In this document: positions 9,214-18,053 of the stretch, piece after piece
Position numbering within the stretch: the first letter of the stretch is position 1
Layout of the letters: each line of letters begins with the position of its first letter
Assembly: GCA_029267635.1 (NCBI GenBank)
Contig: JAJUIK010000016.1
Coordinates: 1-56,519 of the forward strand
Length of the DNA stretch: 56,519 nucleotides
Reading direction: 5' to 3'
From: Moraxellaceae bacterium
Lineage (GTDB): Bacteria; Pseudomonadota; Gammaproteobacteria; Pseudomonadales; Moraxellaceae
Notes under the pieces: model-generated
What the model was told of the DNA's origin: nothing
The model's input: only the letters and a program-made list of their open reading frames with translations
Database searches by the model: none
Translations under genes and position numbers: made by a program

Positions 9214-10650
9214 TCAGCTGACGCGGACCAATGAAACATCCCCACCCAAGGCCAGATATAACGCAACCTGTGATTGCAATACAGCATTTTGTACTTCAAC
9301 CGCCTGTTGTTCCGCATTTAACAGGCTGCGCTGGGCATCCAGCACTTCCAGATAGGCCACAGCACCATTGTCATAGCTGAGTTGTGCCAGCCGTACTCGT
9401 TCCCGAAATGCCTTTAAACCCTGGCGCTGGATTTGCAGTTGCTGGCTCAGCCAGTATTCATTCTGCAAGGCGTCACGCACCTCACGAAACGCATTCTGAA
9501 TGGTTTTTTCATAGTCCTGAATAGCGATATCCTGCCGGATTTCCGTCAGGTTCAGATTGGCCTTTAAACGGCCAGCGGTAAAAATCGGGATGCTGATACT
9601 CGGTGCAAAACTCCACAACTGGCTATCCGCATGAAACAGGCCGTTCAGTTCGGTACTGGCGGTAGCAATATTCGTGCTTAACGCAATGCGAGGAAAAAAG
9701 GCGGCCCGCGCCGCCTGAATATGGGCATGCTGCGCCTGCAGGCGATATTCCGCCGCGACAATATCCGGCCGGTTGAGCAATAAATCTGAAGGCAGACCGA
9801 TTGCCTGTCGCTGATGCGCCAAATGGATCTGATCTAAAGGCGTGGGTGCTGGCAAGGTGATCGGCTGTCCAACCAGTTGCGTTAACAAATGCTGTTGCGT
9901 AGCACGAACCTGTTGCAACTGGGCCAGAAGGCTCTGCGCATTACTCAGCAGGGTCTGGGCCTGGGTATATTCCACTTTAGAGCCAGCCCCGACCTCATAA
10001 CGACGTTTAAAAATATGTACCGAGTTCTGGTAATTCCCTACGGCACGCTGTGCCAAAGCAATACGCTGATCCAGCGTACTTAAACTGAAATACGTAGCAG
10101 CCACTTGCGCGATCAGACTGTTGCGCACGGCATACTGGTTGACTTGCGAAGCAAAAAACTGGTTTAAGGCAGCCTGTTTTAAACTGCGAATACGCCCCCA
10201 CAAATCCAGCTCCCAGCTTTGCAGGCCCAACCCAACCTGAAACTGGCTGGCGATATAAGATCGTCCGGTAGGGGATAAATCCACCGGGACACGGCTACGG
10301 CTGAAATCAGCGCCCAGCCCAATTTGCGGATACCGTTCCGCCCGTTGAATACCGTACATGGCTTGTGCTTCTGCCGCACGCAAGGCTGCAAGCTGCAGAT
10401 CCTGATTATGCGCCAAACTCTGCTGCAAGAGTTGCTGCAATATAGAATCTTGAAAATAATCCTGCCAGCTTAAGACACGGACCGGTTGACTGCCGGCATC
10501 GCTAAACTGGGCAGGCAGCTGGATATCGGCACTCGCTTCCGGCATTTGCAAGACCTGACAACCGGTAAGTGACAACACCACCATCGCCAGAATGGGAGTA
10601 ACGGGTCCGGTGACAGAATGACCGGGAACATTCTTTATCTTATTTTTCAT
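9214..10650 (-). CDS. Outer membrane efflux lipoprotein (TolC/NodT family)
   Basis: 478-aa outer membrane factor. The signal peptide ends in a lipobox LSLTGC with the acylated cysteine at residue 31. Two OEP repeats follow (about 70-250 and 270-470), with the typical LVGQPI...PSDLLLNRPDIVAAEYRLQAQ junction written here in two parts around residues 250-305. It is the first gene of the five-gene export operon (outer membrane factor, adaptor, ATPase/permease, permease, unknown), giving a full tripartite pump in one transcript. The start codon at 10650 has only a weak AAGA upstream. A candidate promoter/operator lies near 10707-10727. Confidence 0.92.
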   Translation of the reverse strand: MKNKIKNVPGHSVTGPVTPILAMVVLSLTGCQVLQMPEASADIQLPAQFSDAGSQPVRVLSWQDYFQDSILQQLLQQSLAHNQDLQLAALRAAEAQAMYGIQRAERYPQIGLGADFSRSRVPVDLSPTGRSYIASQFQVGLGLQSWELDLWGRIRSLKQAALNQFFASQVNQYAVRNSLIAQVAATYFSLSTLDQRIALAQRAVGNYQNSVHIFKRRYEVGAGSKVEYTQAQTLLSNAQSLLAQLQQVRATQQHLLTQLVGQPITLPAPTPLDQIHLAHQRQAIGLPSDLLLNRPDIVAAEYRLQAQHAHIQAARAAFFPRIALSTNIATASTELNGLFHADSQLWSFAPSISIPIFTAGRLKANLNLTEIRQDIAIQDYEKTIQNAFREVRDALQNEYWLSQQLQIQRQGLKAFRERVRLAQLSYDNGAVAYLEVLDAQRSLLNAEQQAVEVQNAVLQSQVALYLALGGDVSLVRVS

Positions 10651-10706
10651 GCTGTTGTCTTTATTTTTTAATGCTTAATTAAATGAAGCAGCAAGTTATC
10701 GCGTAT

Positions 10707-10727
10707 TAGTGATTATTTGCACTATAA
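10707..10727 (-). promoter_or_regulatory. Candidate operator overlapping the -10 of the export operon
   Basis: TAGTG (10707-10711) and CACTA (10720-10724) form an inverted repeat with an 8-bp spacer. On the minus strand its edge overlaps TATAGT, a plausible -10, about 70 bp upstream of the outer membrane factor start. The layout is like a TetR-type operator, and in E. coli related pumps are controlled by TetR proteins such as CecR. No tetR gene is adjacent, so this is inference. Confidence 0.35.
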
Positions 10728-10822
10728 CAAATTTTAAGCCAGATGCCGCCTGCAATTTCACTCGACGATGTGTCAGCCCTACAGATTTTTATGACTTTTC
10801 ATGCAGCAGAAGACTCATCCCG

Positions 10823-12037
10823 TCATGAAACAGAAGATGAATCGGCCTGTCGCATCTGACGAAAATCATAACGGTCGATGACAAGAATCAGACTGCCATA
10901 CACAATGCCCAAGAGTACACAGCCCGGCCATGACCAATGTGCCCAGGCATACACCGTACACAGCGATCCCAATGCTGCCCCAGAGAAATACAGGGTCATG
11001 TATACGGCATTAATACGGGAACGTGCCTGGATGGAAATCCGGTAAACCAAGTTCTGGTTCAACACGTGAAATGCCGTCAAACCGAAATAACACATCAATA
11101 CTCCAAGTGCATATAGACCAAGATTCATGCGAGCAAATGCCAACGGAATCCAGCCGAGTAACAACAGACTGCTACATAAGATAGCAACGAAGTTTTCTTT
11201 CCCCTGCCCGATGGTTTTACCTGACCAGCGTGTGGCAAAAATTCCAATCACACCCAACAAGCCGAACAACCCGATCTGGAATTCATTAAACAGATACGGA
11301 GGATTGGCCAGGATAAAAGTCATGGTGGTAAAGATCATGGCCAAAATCCCAAAACCCAATCCGCCCGCAATGCCACGCCGGATCAAATGTGGCTGCTGAT
11401 AAGCCAGCTCGATCAAGGAACGGTAAATTCCCAGCAGTTTCAACTCCCTGTTCGGCTGGGTCGTGGGTAACTTGTGCCACATCACGACAGCAAACATGAG
11501 CGTAAACATGCCACTCAGCAAATAAACATAATGCCAAGATAAAGTGGTCGAAATAAAACCGGCAAAAGTACGCGCCAGCAAAATACCCATGACCAGACCG
11601 CTCATCAGTACCCCCACAATTTCAGCACTTTTATGCGATGGGCTGAGCGTCGCAGCAAATGGAATCAGTACCTGTGCCGCGATGGAAAAAAAGGAAGCCC
11701 CCAAAGTCATGCTATACAGCAGAGCTAAACTGTCACTCAAGGAAAGTAGAATTTGCGCCGTGGCACTGAGTACCATCAGACTGATAATAAAACGTCGTTT
11801 TTCCAGTAAGTCCCCCAAGGGCACCAGAAACAGCAATCCCAAACCATAACCCACCTGAGCCAAAACCACCGTTAATGCGGCCTGTGTAGTCGTCGTATGC
11901 AGGTCTGTGGCAATCGCATAAATCAGCGGCTGGTTAAAATAGTTAGCACCGGCACATAGCCCGCAGGCCAGGGACATAATCAGCACAAAGCCGCGTGACA
12001 GTTCAGTATGGGGAGGGGCAGGTACAGCTATGGACAT
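10823..12037 (-). CDS. MFS transporter, DHA1-like exporter
   Basis: 404-aa inner-membrane protein with about 12 hydrophobic spans. The loop 2-3 signature is PLGDLLEKRRFI near residue 75, the usual MFS GD...KRR motif. The N-terminal GLCAGANYFNQPLI motif is shared with the YgaY/YnfM-type drug or sugar-efflux branch. The start has AGGAAA at suitable distance. It lies about 170 bp upstream of the tripartite pump operon in the same direction, with no strong terminator between, so co-expression with the pump is possible but not shown. Substrate unknown; export of a small toxic compound is the family expectation. Confidence 0.88.
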   Translation of the reverse strand: MSIAVPAPPHTELSRGFVLIMSLACGLCAGANYFNQPLIYAIATDLHTTTTQAALTVVLAQVGYGLGLLFLVPLGDLLEKRRFIISLMVLSATAQILLSLSDSLALLYSMTLGASFFSIAAQVLIPFAATLSPSHKSAEIVGVLMSGLVMGILLARTFAGFISTTLSWHYVYLLSGMFTLMFAVVMWHKLPTTQPNRELKLLGIYRSLIELAYQQPHLIRRGIAGGLGFGILAMIFTTMTFILANPPYLFNEFQIGLFGLLGVIGIFATRWSGKTIGQGKENFVAILCSSLLLLGWIPLAFARMNLGLYALGVLMCYFGLTAFHVLNQNLVYRISIQARSRINAVYMTLYFSGAALGSLCTVYAWAHWSWPGCVLLGIVYGSLILVIDRYDFRQMRQADSSSVS

Positions 12038-12184
12038 GCAGATTTCCTATCAATTGCAATTCATCCTGAGGACAGATGGCATGAAATCACTATAAGCAGC
12101 GCTGTTGTATTAAACAAATAAGCAACAACGATCACATCATCAATTTTTTATATCAAGGCTGTACATACTGAATAAAACTGTCCA

Positions 12185-12814
12185 CTACGCACAAAGATCT
12201 GCGGACTGAATACGATGCACACCCTGCTGTTGCATACGCTGCCAGGCTTCAGCCAGCGAGCCGTTTAGGTCAATCCCTTTACAAGCATCTTCAATCACAT
12301 AGGCATGAAAGCCCAGTTTTCGGGCATCCAGTGCCGTCCAGGCCACACAAAAATCAGTCGCCAAACCGACCACATACACCGTATCAATCTGACGTTCCCT
12401 CAAATAGCCTGCCAGTCCGGTGCTGGTCTGCCGGTCTGCCTCCATAAAGGCTGAATAGCTGTCAATTTGGGGATGAAAGCCTTTACGGATAATCAGCTGC
12501 GCCATCGGTAAATCTAGGTCTGGATGCAATTCCGCGTCTGCCGTGCCCTGTACGCAATGCACCGGCCAAAGCACCTGCGTACCATAAGGCAAAAGAATAC
12601 TGTCATAGGGCTGTTGACCAGGATGGTTGACCGCGAAAGAAACATGGTTGGCAGGATGCCAGTCCTGCGTCAGGATAATATTGTCAAAACAATGTGCCAG
12701 CTGATTAATGCAGGGAATAATTTCATCTCCCCCGGCAACGGCCAGTTGCCCGCCTGGGGTAAAACCATTTTGCACATCGACCACGATTAACGCATCATGC
12801 TTGGACAGTTTCAT
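12185..12814 (-). CDS. pncA: Nicotinamidase
   Basis: 209-aa isochorismatase-fold amidase that converts nicotinamide to nicotinic acid for NAD salvage; some homologues also accept pyrazinamide. The catalytic triad is visible: D13 in VVDVQNGF, K111 in IIRKGF and C156 in LATDFCVAW. Metal ligands D51 and H53 lie in LTQDWHPANHVSF. Length matches bacterial PncA. ATG at 12814 follows AAGGAT at good spacing. It stands alone between the MFS genes on the same strand, with a terminator (12906-12934) isolating it from the upstream transporter. Confidence 0.95.
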   Translation of the reverse strand: MKLSKHDALIVVDVQNGFTPGGQLAVAGGDEIIPCINQLAHCFDNIILTQDWHPANHVSFAVNHPGQQPYDSILLPYGTQVLWPVHCVQGTADAELHPDLDLPMAQLIIRKGFHPQIDSYSAFMEADRQTSTGLAGYLRERQIDTVYVVGLATDFCVAWTALDARKLGFHAYVIEDACKGIDLNGSLAEAWQRMQQQGVHRIQSADLCA

Positions 12815-12905
12815 AGCAGCTGATCCTTATTCAGTCATGGTCTGTATTGTTAGCATGGTCAGATGAAATCTGAAACCTCATTAATCGGCAATTTTGTCCA
12901 GCAAA

Positions 12906-12934
12906 AAAGCCCGCGGATGGATCGCGGGCTTTTT
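12906..12934 (-). terminator. Rho-independent terminator of the AAHS transporter gene
   Basis: AGCCCGCG (12908-12915) pairs with CGCGGGCT (12923-12930). Flanking A and T runs extend the stem and make it symmetrical. It lies 35 bp after the transporter stop codon. Confidence 0.9.
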
Positions 12935-12969
12935 GATCATGTAAGCTTGTTGCATTCAGCAAGCAATCG

Positions 12970-14211
12970 TCATGAAGTTTCTAAACCAGATTGTGCAGGT
13001 TGAGTTGCAGCAGCCTGATTCGGCAAGCTACGTACCACCAACAACATCAGGACTGCAGACACGATGATACATGGAATCGCAGCAGAAATGACGCCAGCAG
13101 CACCGAAACCAGCAGCTAATAACTGACCTGCAATTGCTGGCCCAAGCATTGCACCGACACGGCCGACTGCAGAAGCCATGCCTACACCTGTGGCACGCAC
13201 ATTGGTCGGGTACACGATACTACCGAACGCATACAGCACACCTTGGCAACCAATCACGAATGCACCTGTTAATGCCGCTGCCCAGTACATGTTGGTCAAT
13301 GAAACTGCTGCATTCAAGCTGAACAGACCAGCCGTAATACCACCGTACATCAAAATAATCACGTAGGCTTTCTTCCAGCGGTCTGTCAGCATGCCCAGGA
13401 TCACCGTACCAAAAGTTGCTGCGATCATGAAGAAGAACTGTGCTGTACTGCCTTCTTTGCGTGAGAAACCAAGTTCCATAAATAATGATGGTAACCAGCT
13501 CAACATGATGTAAACCACCATCAAGGTCAAGAAATAGCTACCCCAGAGCAGCAAGGTACGCAGACGGTTTTCGCTGTTGAACAGGTCTTTGAACGAACCC
13601 TGTGGCTCAGCCGCTTGCTGTTTGTCCTGCGCTTTCAAGAACTCGCGTGATTCTGGTAGCAACCACATCATCAGTGGAACCACCACGATGGGCAATAAGC
13701 CACCGAGATAGAAAATGTTTTTCCAGTTCGAACCGAAATCCAGGCTGGCAATATAGGATAAAATTGCTGCACCAACTGGCATACCACAGTACATCAGACC
13801 CACAGCACGGCCACGGTTTTCAGGTCGTACCGACTCAGCAGCCAAAGTAATCAAGTTTGGCATCGCAGCACCCAAGCCTGCACCGGCGAGGAAACGTACC
13901 ACCAACAAGCTGGTGAAGCTGTTTACCCATACGGTACATAAGGTAAATACAGCAAAGGTGGCAACCGACCAGATCAAGACTTTTTTACGGCCAATACGGT
14001 CGGCATAACGACCGCCAATCAACGCACCCGGGAGTAGCCCCAGAATCCCTGCGCTGAAGAAAATACCCAATTGTGACTTATCCAGTGCGAAATACTCACT
14101 AATCCCTTTGGCAGCAATACCCGCAGCCTGAATATCCAGGCCTTCAATCACCGCGATCAAAAAGCAGATCGCGACAGTAATAACGGAATGTTTGTTACCT
14201 GATCTTTCCAT
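12970..14211 (-). CDS. MFS transporter of the aromatic acid:H+ symporter (AAHS) family, MhpT-like
   Basis: 413-aa protein with 12 predicted spans. The first span carries AVIEGLDIQAAGIA, and the loop 2-3 signature GGRYADRIGRKK (near 67-78) is the AAHS hallmark. Span 5 has GLMYCGMPVGAAI. The closest named type is MhpT/PcaK-like uptake of aromatic acids such as hydroxyphenylpropionate or protocatechuate. No aromatic catabolic genes are next to it in this window, so the substrate is open. AAGGAA sits upstream of the ATG, and the gene is monocistronic with a strong terminator. About 720 bp of non-coding DNA precede it. Confidence 0.88.
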   Translation of the reverse strand: MERSGNKHSVITVAICFLIAVIEGLDIQAAGIAAKGISEYFALDKSQLGIFFSAGILGLLPGALIGGRYADRIGRKKVLIWSVATFAVFTLCTVWVNSFTSLLVVRFLAGAGLGAAMPNLITLAAESVRPENRGRAVGLMYCGMPVGAAILSYIASLDFGSNWKNIFYLGGLLPIVVVPLMMWLLPESREFLKAQDKQQAAEPQGSFKDLFNSENRLRTLLLWGSYFLTLMVVYIMLSWLPSLFMELGFSRKEGSTAQFFFMIAATFGTVILGMLTDRWKKAYVIILMYGGITAGLFSLNAAVSLTNMYWAAALTGAFVIGCQGVLYAFGSIVYPTNVRATGVGMASAVGRVGAMLGPAIAGQLLAAGFGAAGVISAAIPCIIVSAVLMLLVVRSLPNQAAATQPAQSGLETS

Positions 14212-14544
14212 TGGAGAATTCCTTGTTTTAATCAGTATTCAGATGAGCGAGCAATCATCTACGAAGGCCTGAACAGAATTAACTACCAATAAGTTTTAGA
14301 AAATTAAGGATTATTTTGAATAATAATGGAACTTTCTCATTTTGACTGAGCTGAAAAGATAGGCAAAAAAGCAATAAATAAAATCTGAATTCTGAGCAAA
14401 AAACTAAAGAATATGATGTGATTTCAATCACCATTTCATATTTTCATACCTAAAATAGATTTTCCAATTATATTTAAAAACAATTATTAGGGTTTATTTT
14501 AATGATCATTTAAAAAAAAATTATTAAGTTTATTAATTGGCTAA

Positions 14545-14574
14545 TTGTATGAGCTCATCTTTATAACATATAAA
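14545..14574 (+). promoter_or_regulatory. Sigma70-like promoter before the candidate RNA
   Basis: TTGTAT (14545-14550), an 18-bp spacer and TATAAA (14569-14574). The predicted start is near 14581, exactly where the paired 5' segment of the candidate RNA begins. Confidence 0.45.
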
Positions 14575-14580
14575 TTTTAG

Positions 14581-14695
14581 ATCAAAGCCCGCGCATTAGA
14601 TACAGAAAAGCTGGTCAGGTTCAAGTCAGCCTACCACTAAGGTCCTGTATTAACCGAGTTAAAAGCCTACACACCAGTGGCTTGGCGGGCCTGAA
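14581..14695 (+). ncRNA. Candidate structured small RNA or dapA leader element (unassigned)
   Basis: The GC-rich island stands out in AT-rich DNA and folds by eye. The closing helix is GCCCGC (14587-14592) with GCGGGC (14685-14690). An inner helix pairs ATACAG (14600-14605) with CTGTAT (14645-14650). A small hairpin pairs GCTGG (14610-14614) with TCAGC (14626-14630). CCACT (14634-14638) may pair with AGTGG (14676-14680) as a pseudoknot. I compared it from memory with lysine, TPP, FMN and cobalamin riboswitches, 6S, 4.5S and tmRNA and found no match. Either a free small RNA or the leader of dapA is possible. Orientation is inferred from the promoter only. Confidence 0.4.
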
Positions 14696-14934
14696 AAAAC
14701 CTTAAAATTTACGGATCATTAACAGCTAAGCTATTTTTATTGTTACTTTTTTTAAAGTTTTAAAGCGCTTTGACTAAAGCATATTGTTCTTCCCCGTTTC
14801 ATCAGTCATAATTTGGGTAAGCATTATTCAATAAGCATCGTCTTGTTAATACTCGCTTGAATTCAAAATACTGCAACCATCCAGTCCCCTCTCTTCACTC
14901 TCATTCGGATGGATAAATAGGATATTTTTTTAAA

Positions 14935-15831
14935 ATGACTCAGCAAGCACAGACCATTCAAGGCTCAATTGTCGCAATCGTCACCCCTATGTTTGAAGAT
15001 GGCAGCGTAGATTGGAAGGGTCTCGAAAAGCTCGTTGAGTGGCATATCCAGCAAGGTACCAACAGTATTGTCGCGGTAGGTACCACCGGTGAAGCATCGA
15101 CCTTAAGCATGGAAGAGCACACCAAAGTCATCGCTGAAATTATTCGTGTAGCCAACAAACGTATCCCGGTCATTGCTGGTACGGGTGCAAACTCAACCCA
15201 TGAAGCAATTGAACTGACTCAGGAAGCAAAACAACTGGGCGCGGATGCTGCACTTTTAGTAACACCTTATTATAATAAACCGACTCAGGAAGGCTTATAC
15301 CAGCATTATAAAGCCATCGCTGAAGCCGTTGATCTACCGCAAATTCTATATAATGTACCAGGCCGTACCGGTGTGGATATGCTGAACGAAACCGTCATCC
15401 GTCTGGCAGATATTCCACAAATCGTCGGCATTAAAGATGCCACAGGTGATGTTCCACGTGGTAAGGCACTGATTGAAGGCCTACAAGGCAAAGCCATGAC
15501 CGTTTACTCGGGTGATGATGCAACCGCTTATCAACTCATGGCTTTGGGCGCGAAAGGCAATATTTCCGTAACGGCGAATGTTGCACCGAAAGTAATGAGC
15601 GAAGTGTGTGCGGCTGCACTTGCAGGCAACGCAGCTTTGGCGGAAGAACTGAATAATAAAATTGCAAATCTACACAATATTCTATTTTGTGAATCCAACC
15701 CGATTCCGGTGAAATGGGCACTTCATGAAATGGGCATGATTGATAGCGGTATCCGCTTACCATTGACCCCACTTGCAGAACAATATCGCACACCTCTGCG
15801 CGAAGCACTTCAAGCTGCCGGTGTGATTTAA
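14935..15831 (+). CDS. dapA: 4-hydroxy-tetrahydrodipicolinate synthase
   Basis: 298-aa class I aldolase that condenses pyruvate with aspartate semialdehyde, the first committed step of the diaminopimelate/lysine pathway. Schiff-base lysine K167 lies in GIKDATGD, Y139 in ILYNVPGRTG, T50-T51 in VGTTGEAS and the substrate arginine R144 in PGRTG. Length equals E. coli DapA. It heads the dapA - bamC-like - purC order also found in E. coli. dapB, the next enzyme of the pathway, is at 32.7 kb. Expression may involve the long leader and candidate RNA upstream. Confidence 0.97.
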   Translation: MTQQAQTIQGSIVAIVTPMFEDGSVDWKGLEKLVEWHIQQGTNSIVAVGTTGEASTLSMEEHTKVIAEIIRVANKRIPVIAGTGANSTHEAIELTQEAKQLGADAALLVTPYYNKPTQEGLYQHYKAIAEAVDLPQILYNVPGRTGVDMLNETVIRLADIPQIVGIKDATGDVPRGKALIEGLQGKAMTVYSGDDATAYQLMALGAKGNISVTANVAPKVMSEVCAAALAGNAALAEELNNKIANLHNILFCESNPIPVKWALHEMGMIDSGIRLPLTPLAEQYRTPLREALQAAGVI

Positions 15832-15846
15832 TAAGAGCACAACATT

Positions 15847-16446
15847 ATGCAATTACGTACTGGTTTAACCTTGGCACTTTCAGTCTTCACTTTAGCGGGT
15901 TGTAGTCATCTGGCCATTAGTAATGGATCACTCGATTATAAACATACCACTACTTTAGAGCCGCTAAAATATCCTGAGGGTGCCTTGGTACGACCAGCGA
16001 CGCCATTGTATCCGGCACCTTTGGTTGAGCCTTTGGCTTTACAGAATGCACCCAATTATAGTAACGAGCGTGGTAACCGTTTTGTCATGCCGCGCCCCAA
16101 TGCAGCTCAAATCAACAATCCTGTTGTAGCGCAGAGTGAAAGCGCGGGTCGTCCGCAACTGGTCACCGACGGTAATCAAAATCCGTTGCTCAAAATTGAC
16201 GGAAATTCTGCTACAATTTGGCAATATACACTTGCCACACTCAGTAGCCTTAACCATACCATTGTCGGCCAAAGCAAAAATGGCTATGAAGCCACCATTA
16301 AGCTTGATAACCAGCTTTATGTGTTAAGACTGACCTCGGTGGGTCCAAGTCATACTCTAGCGTTATTCAATGCCGATAACAGTTTTGCCAACCGCGAAAA
16401 AGCCGCAGAACTGTTAACCCAGATTTACCAAAATTGGCCAGCCTAG
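15847..16446 (+). CDS. BamC/NlpB-like outer membrane lipoprotein, short form
   Basis: 199-aa lipoprotein with lipobox FTLAGC (C19). The position between dapA and purC is that of bamC (nlpB) in E. coli, and a proline-rich linker after the cysteine (about 45-65) resembles the unstructured BamC N-terminus. One compact domain follows (about 90-199). E. coli BamC is about 344 aa with two such helix-grip domains, so this version appears to lack one. The role as accessory subunit of the outer membrane protein assembly machine is inferred from synteny and architecture. The gap to dapA is 15 bp and to purC about 35 bp, consistent with one operon. Confidence 0.75.
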   Translation: MQLRTGLTLALSVFTLAGCSHLAISNGSLDYKHTTTLEPLKYPEGALVRPATPLYPAPLVEPLALQNAPNYSNERGNRFVMPRPNAAQINNPVVAQSESAGRPQLVTDGNQNPLLKIDGNSATIWQYTLATLSSLNHTIVGQSKNGYEATIKLDNQLYVLRLTSVGPSHTLALFNADNSFANREKAAELLTQIYQNWPA

Positions 16447-16480
16447 TCGTACTAGGTATTTTTTGAAAAAGGTTCCCTCC

Positions 16481-17200
16481 ATGTTAAAACAAACCTTGCT
16501 CTATACTGGTAAAGCGAAATCTGTTTATGAAACAGACTCTGCAGACCACCTGATTTTAGTCTTTCGTGATGATGCCTCTGCGTTCAATGGCGAAAAAATC
16601 GAACAACTAGATCGTAAAGGCAAGGTGAATAACCGTTTCAATGCCTTTATCATGGAAAAGTTGGCTGCTGCGGGTATCGAAACTCACTTTGAAAAACTTC
16701 TTTCTCCAACTGAAGTTTTAGTGAAAAAACTCAAAATGATTCCGGTTGAATGTGTCATCCGTAACTATGCAGCAGGTTCACTCTGCCGCCGTTTGGGTGT
16801 AGAAGAAGGCAAAGAACTCACTCCTCCTACATTTGAATTGTTCTTTAAAGATGATGCCTTGGGCGATCCAATGGTTAACGAATCTCAAGCGATTGCTTTG
16901 GGTTGGGCGACTGCTGAACAGTTGGCACAAATGCAAGAGCTCACTTATAAAGTGAACGAAGTGCTGAAAGATTTGTTCGACAAAGGCAATATGCTACTGG
17001 TTGACTTCAAACTTGAATTTGGCGTATTCCACGACCGTATCGTATTGGGTGATGAATTCTCTCCAGACGGCTGCCGTCTATGGGATAAAGACACCAAGAA
17101 AAAACTCGATAAAGACCGTTTCCGCCAAGGTTTAGGTGGTGTGGTTGAAGCTTATGAAGAAGTTGCAGCCCGTCTAGGCATTGACCTTTCCGACATCTAA
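16481..17200 (+). CDS. purC: Phosphoribosylaminoimidazole-succinocarboxamide synthase
   Basis: 239-aa SAICAR synthase of purine biosynthesis, joining aspartate to CAIR with ATP. N-terminal [13 protein letters not shown] binds nucleotide; [14 protein letters not shown] (about 87-100) and LVDFKLEFG with [12 protein letters not shown] are family motifs. The start is set at 16481 because AAGG lies 8 bases before it and the protein then begins [13 protein letters not shown] like its homologues; a TTG at 16463 is in frame but less likely. A decayed second copy of the 3' half of this gene lies at 20291-20661. Confidence 0.96.
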   Translation: MLKQTLLYTGKAKSVYETDSADHLILVFRDDASAFNGEKIEQLDRKGKVNNRFNAFIMEKLAAAGIETHFEKLLSPTEVLVKKLKMIPVECVIRNYAAGSLCRRLGVEEGKELTPPTFELFFKDDALGDPMVNESQAIALGWATAEQLAQMQELTYKVNEVLKDLFDKGNMLLVDFKLEFGVFHDRIVLGDEFSPDGCRLWDKDTKKKLDKDRFRQGLGGVVEAYEEVAARLGIDLSDI

Positions 17201-17227
17201 GCTGTCCTGATGCTGCAAAGCAAAAAG

Positions 17228-17254
17228 ACCGGGCCTGATCGCTCGGTTTTTTTA
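17228..17254 (+). terminator. purC terminator
   Basis: ACCGGGC (17228-17234) pairs with GCTCGGT (17241-17247, one G-U), then a run of Ts. A recognisable copy of this terminator follows the purC remnant at about 20688-20712. Confidence 0.85.
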
Positions 17255-17310
17255 TGGGTGATCTTTTTTAAATCCTAGCTTGGGGTTGCGTTTCAGATAT
17301 CAGCGATTCC

Positions 17311-17350
17311 AAAATAAAAAAGCCTAACTATCCGTAAATAGTTAGACCCC
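17311..17350 (-). terminator. Terminator of the CsgG/HfaB-type operon
   Basis: CTAACTAT (17324-17331) pairs with ATAGTTAG (17338-17345). On the minus strand it is followed by GGC and a T-rich tract. It lies 23 bp after the last stop of the three-gene operon. Confidence 0.8.
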
Positions 17351-17372
17351 TACATTATATTGAAGAGTAGAT

Positions 17373-18029
17373 TTACTTCACAGTGACTGTAATACTGCCC
17401 GTATTCACAGCACCGATCGCGGTCGTTGTGATAGTGTTGGTAAGATCGTTCTCTGTTCCCTCTGTAATAGCACTTACAGATGCATCAATAGCACCAGCAT
17501 TATAAGCGATATTCGCTACACTATAATTGCTCAAAGTTTGATTGACTTCCTCACTGAAGTCGTTGTCAAATGTTGTGCTAAGAGTTTCTGAGATATCTGA
17601 GCTCTCTGAGTACTCTGATATGTCATCTCCATTCGCCACATTATCAGTTAGGGTACTAAAGTTAGTACTTTCAGAATCCCAAGTTTCAGATACGATGTCT
17701 GACGTTACAGTATTTAAACTGCCTTGCTCGATAGTAATACTACCTGTATTCGCAGCACCAATGGCTGTTGTTTCAATAGTATTTTCAAGTGTATTAATTG
17801 CAGTCGTTGCGTCTTGTGTTACGTCCGCATATGTCTCTAGATCGACGCTTGCATCAATATCAGCGGTATTTACTGCAAGGTTCAGTGCAGAACCATTTTC
17901 AACCTGCTGAGATATCGCATCCAAGGATGCTTGCAACCCGGTATCTACCTCTACCTCTTGAGCATATGCGATGCCTGTACCTGACAGGAAAGCGACGGAC
18001 AAGGCGATTGTTTTGATAGTTTTTTTCAT
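17373..18029 (-). CDS. Secreted repeat protein, HfaD/curlin-like (putative substrate of the CsgG-type pore)
   Basis: 218-aa exported protein with a Sec signal peptide (MKKTIKTIALSVAF..., cleavage after AYAQ near residue 23-24). The mature protein is very acidic, Ser/Thr/Asn-rich, and cysteine-free. It has an internal duplication: an ADIDASV word (near residue 57) followed by NTIETTAIGAANTGSITIEQ (about 84-103), and again AIDASV (near 178) followed by NTITTTAIGAVNTGSITV (about 198-215). Alternating polar/hydrophobic repeats with conserved Asn and Gly are typical of curlin-like or holdfast-anchor (HfaD) proteins. ATG at 18029 is chosen for the signal peptide and the upstream AGGAAG; the longer frame to 18152 overlaps the upstream gene. 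A hairpin separates it from the HfaB-like gene. Function as a surface fibre or anchor is inferred. Confidence 0.68.
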   Translation of the reverse strand: MKKTIKTIALSVAFLSGTGIAYAQEVEVDTGLQASLDAISQQVENGSALNLAVNTADIDASVDLETYADVTQDATTAINTLENTIETTAIGAANTGSITIEQGSLNTVTSDIVSETWDSESTNFSTLTDNVANGDDISEYSESSDISETLSTTFDNDFSEEVNQTLSNYSVANIAYNAGAIDASVSAITEGTENDLTNTITTTAIGAVNTGSITVTVK

Positions 18030-18053
18030 CGTTGTTCTTCCTTTTCTAGTTTT

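Larger units (their letters stand above)
14212..14934. other. Long intergenic region between the AAHS transporter and dapA
   Basis: 723 bp with no credible protein gene. The left half is AT-rich and serves as upstream region of the minus-strand transporter. The middle holds a candidate structured RNA (about 14581-14695) behind a sigma70-like promoter. The right part contains AAAGCGCTTT (14762-14771), a self-complementary site, and the dapA leader. Confidence 0.6.

Noticed and set aside
14581..14695. Lysine, cobalamin, 4.5S or tmRNA-like identity for the candidate RNA
   Set aside because: Isolated words (GGTCAGG, GGTTCAAG, GCCACTG on the reverse strand) recall these RNAs, but their conserved cores are missing.
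14212..14934. tRNA-like TTCAAGT loop in the dapA upstream region
   Set aside because: The flanking bases do not pair into a T arm, and no cloverleaf can be drawn.
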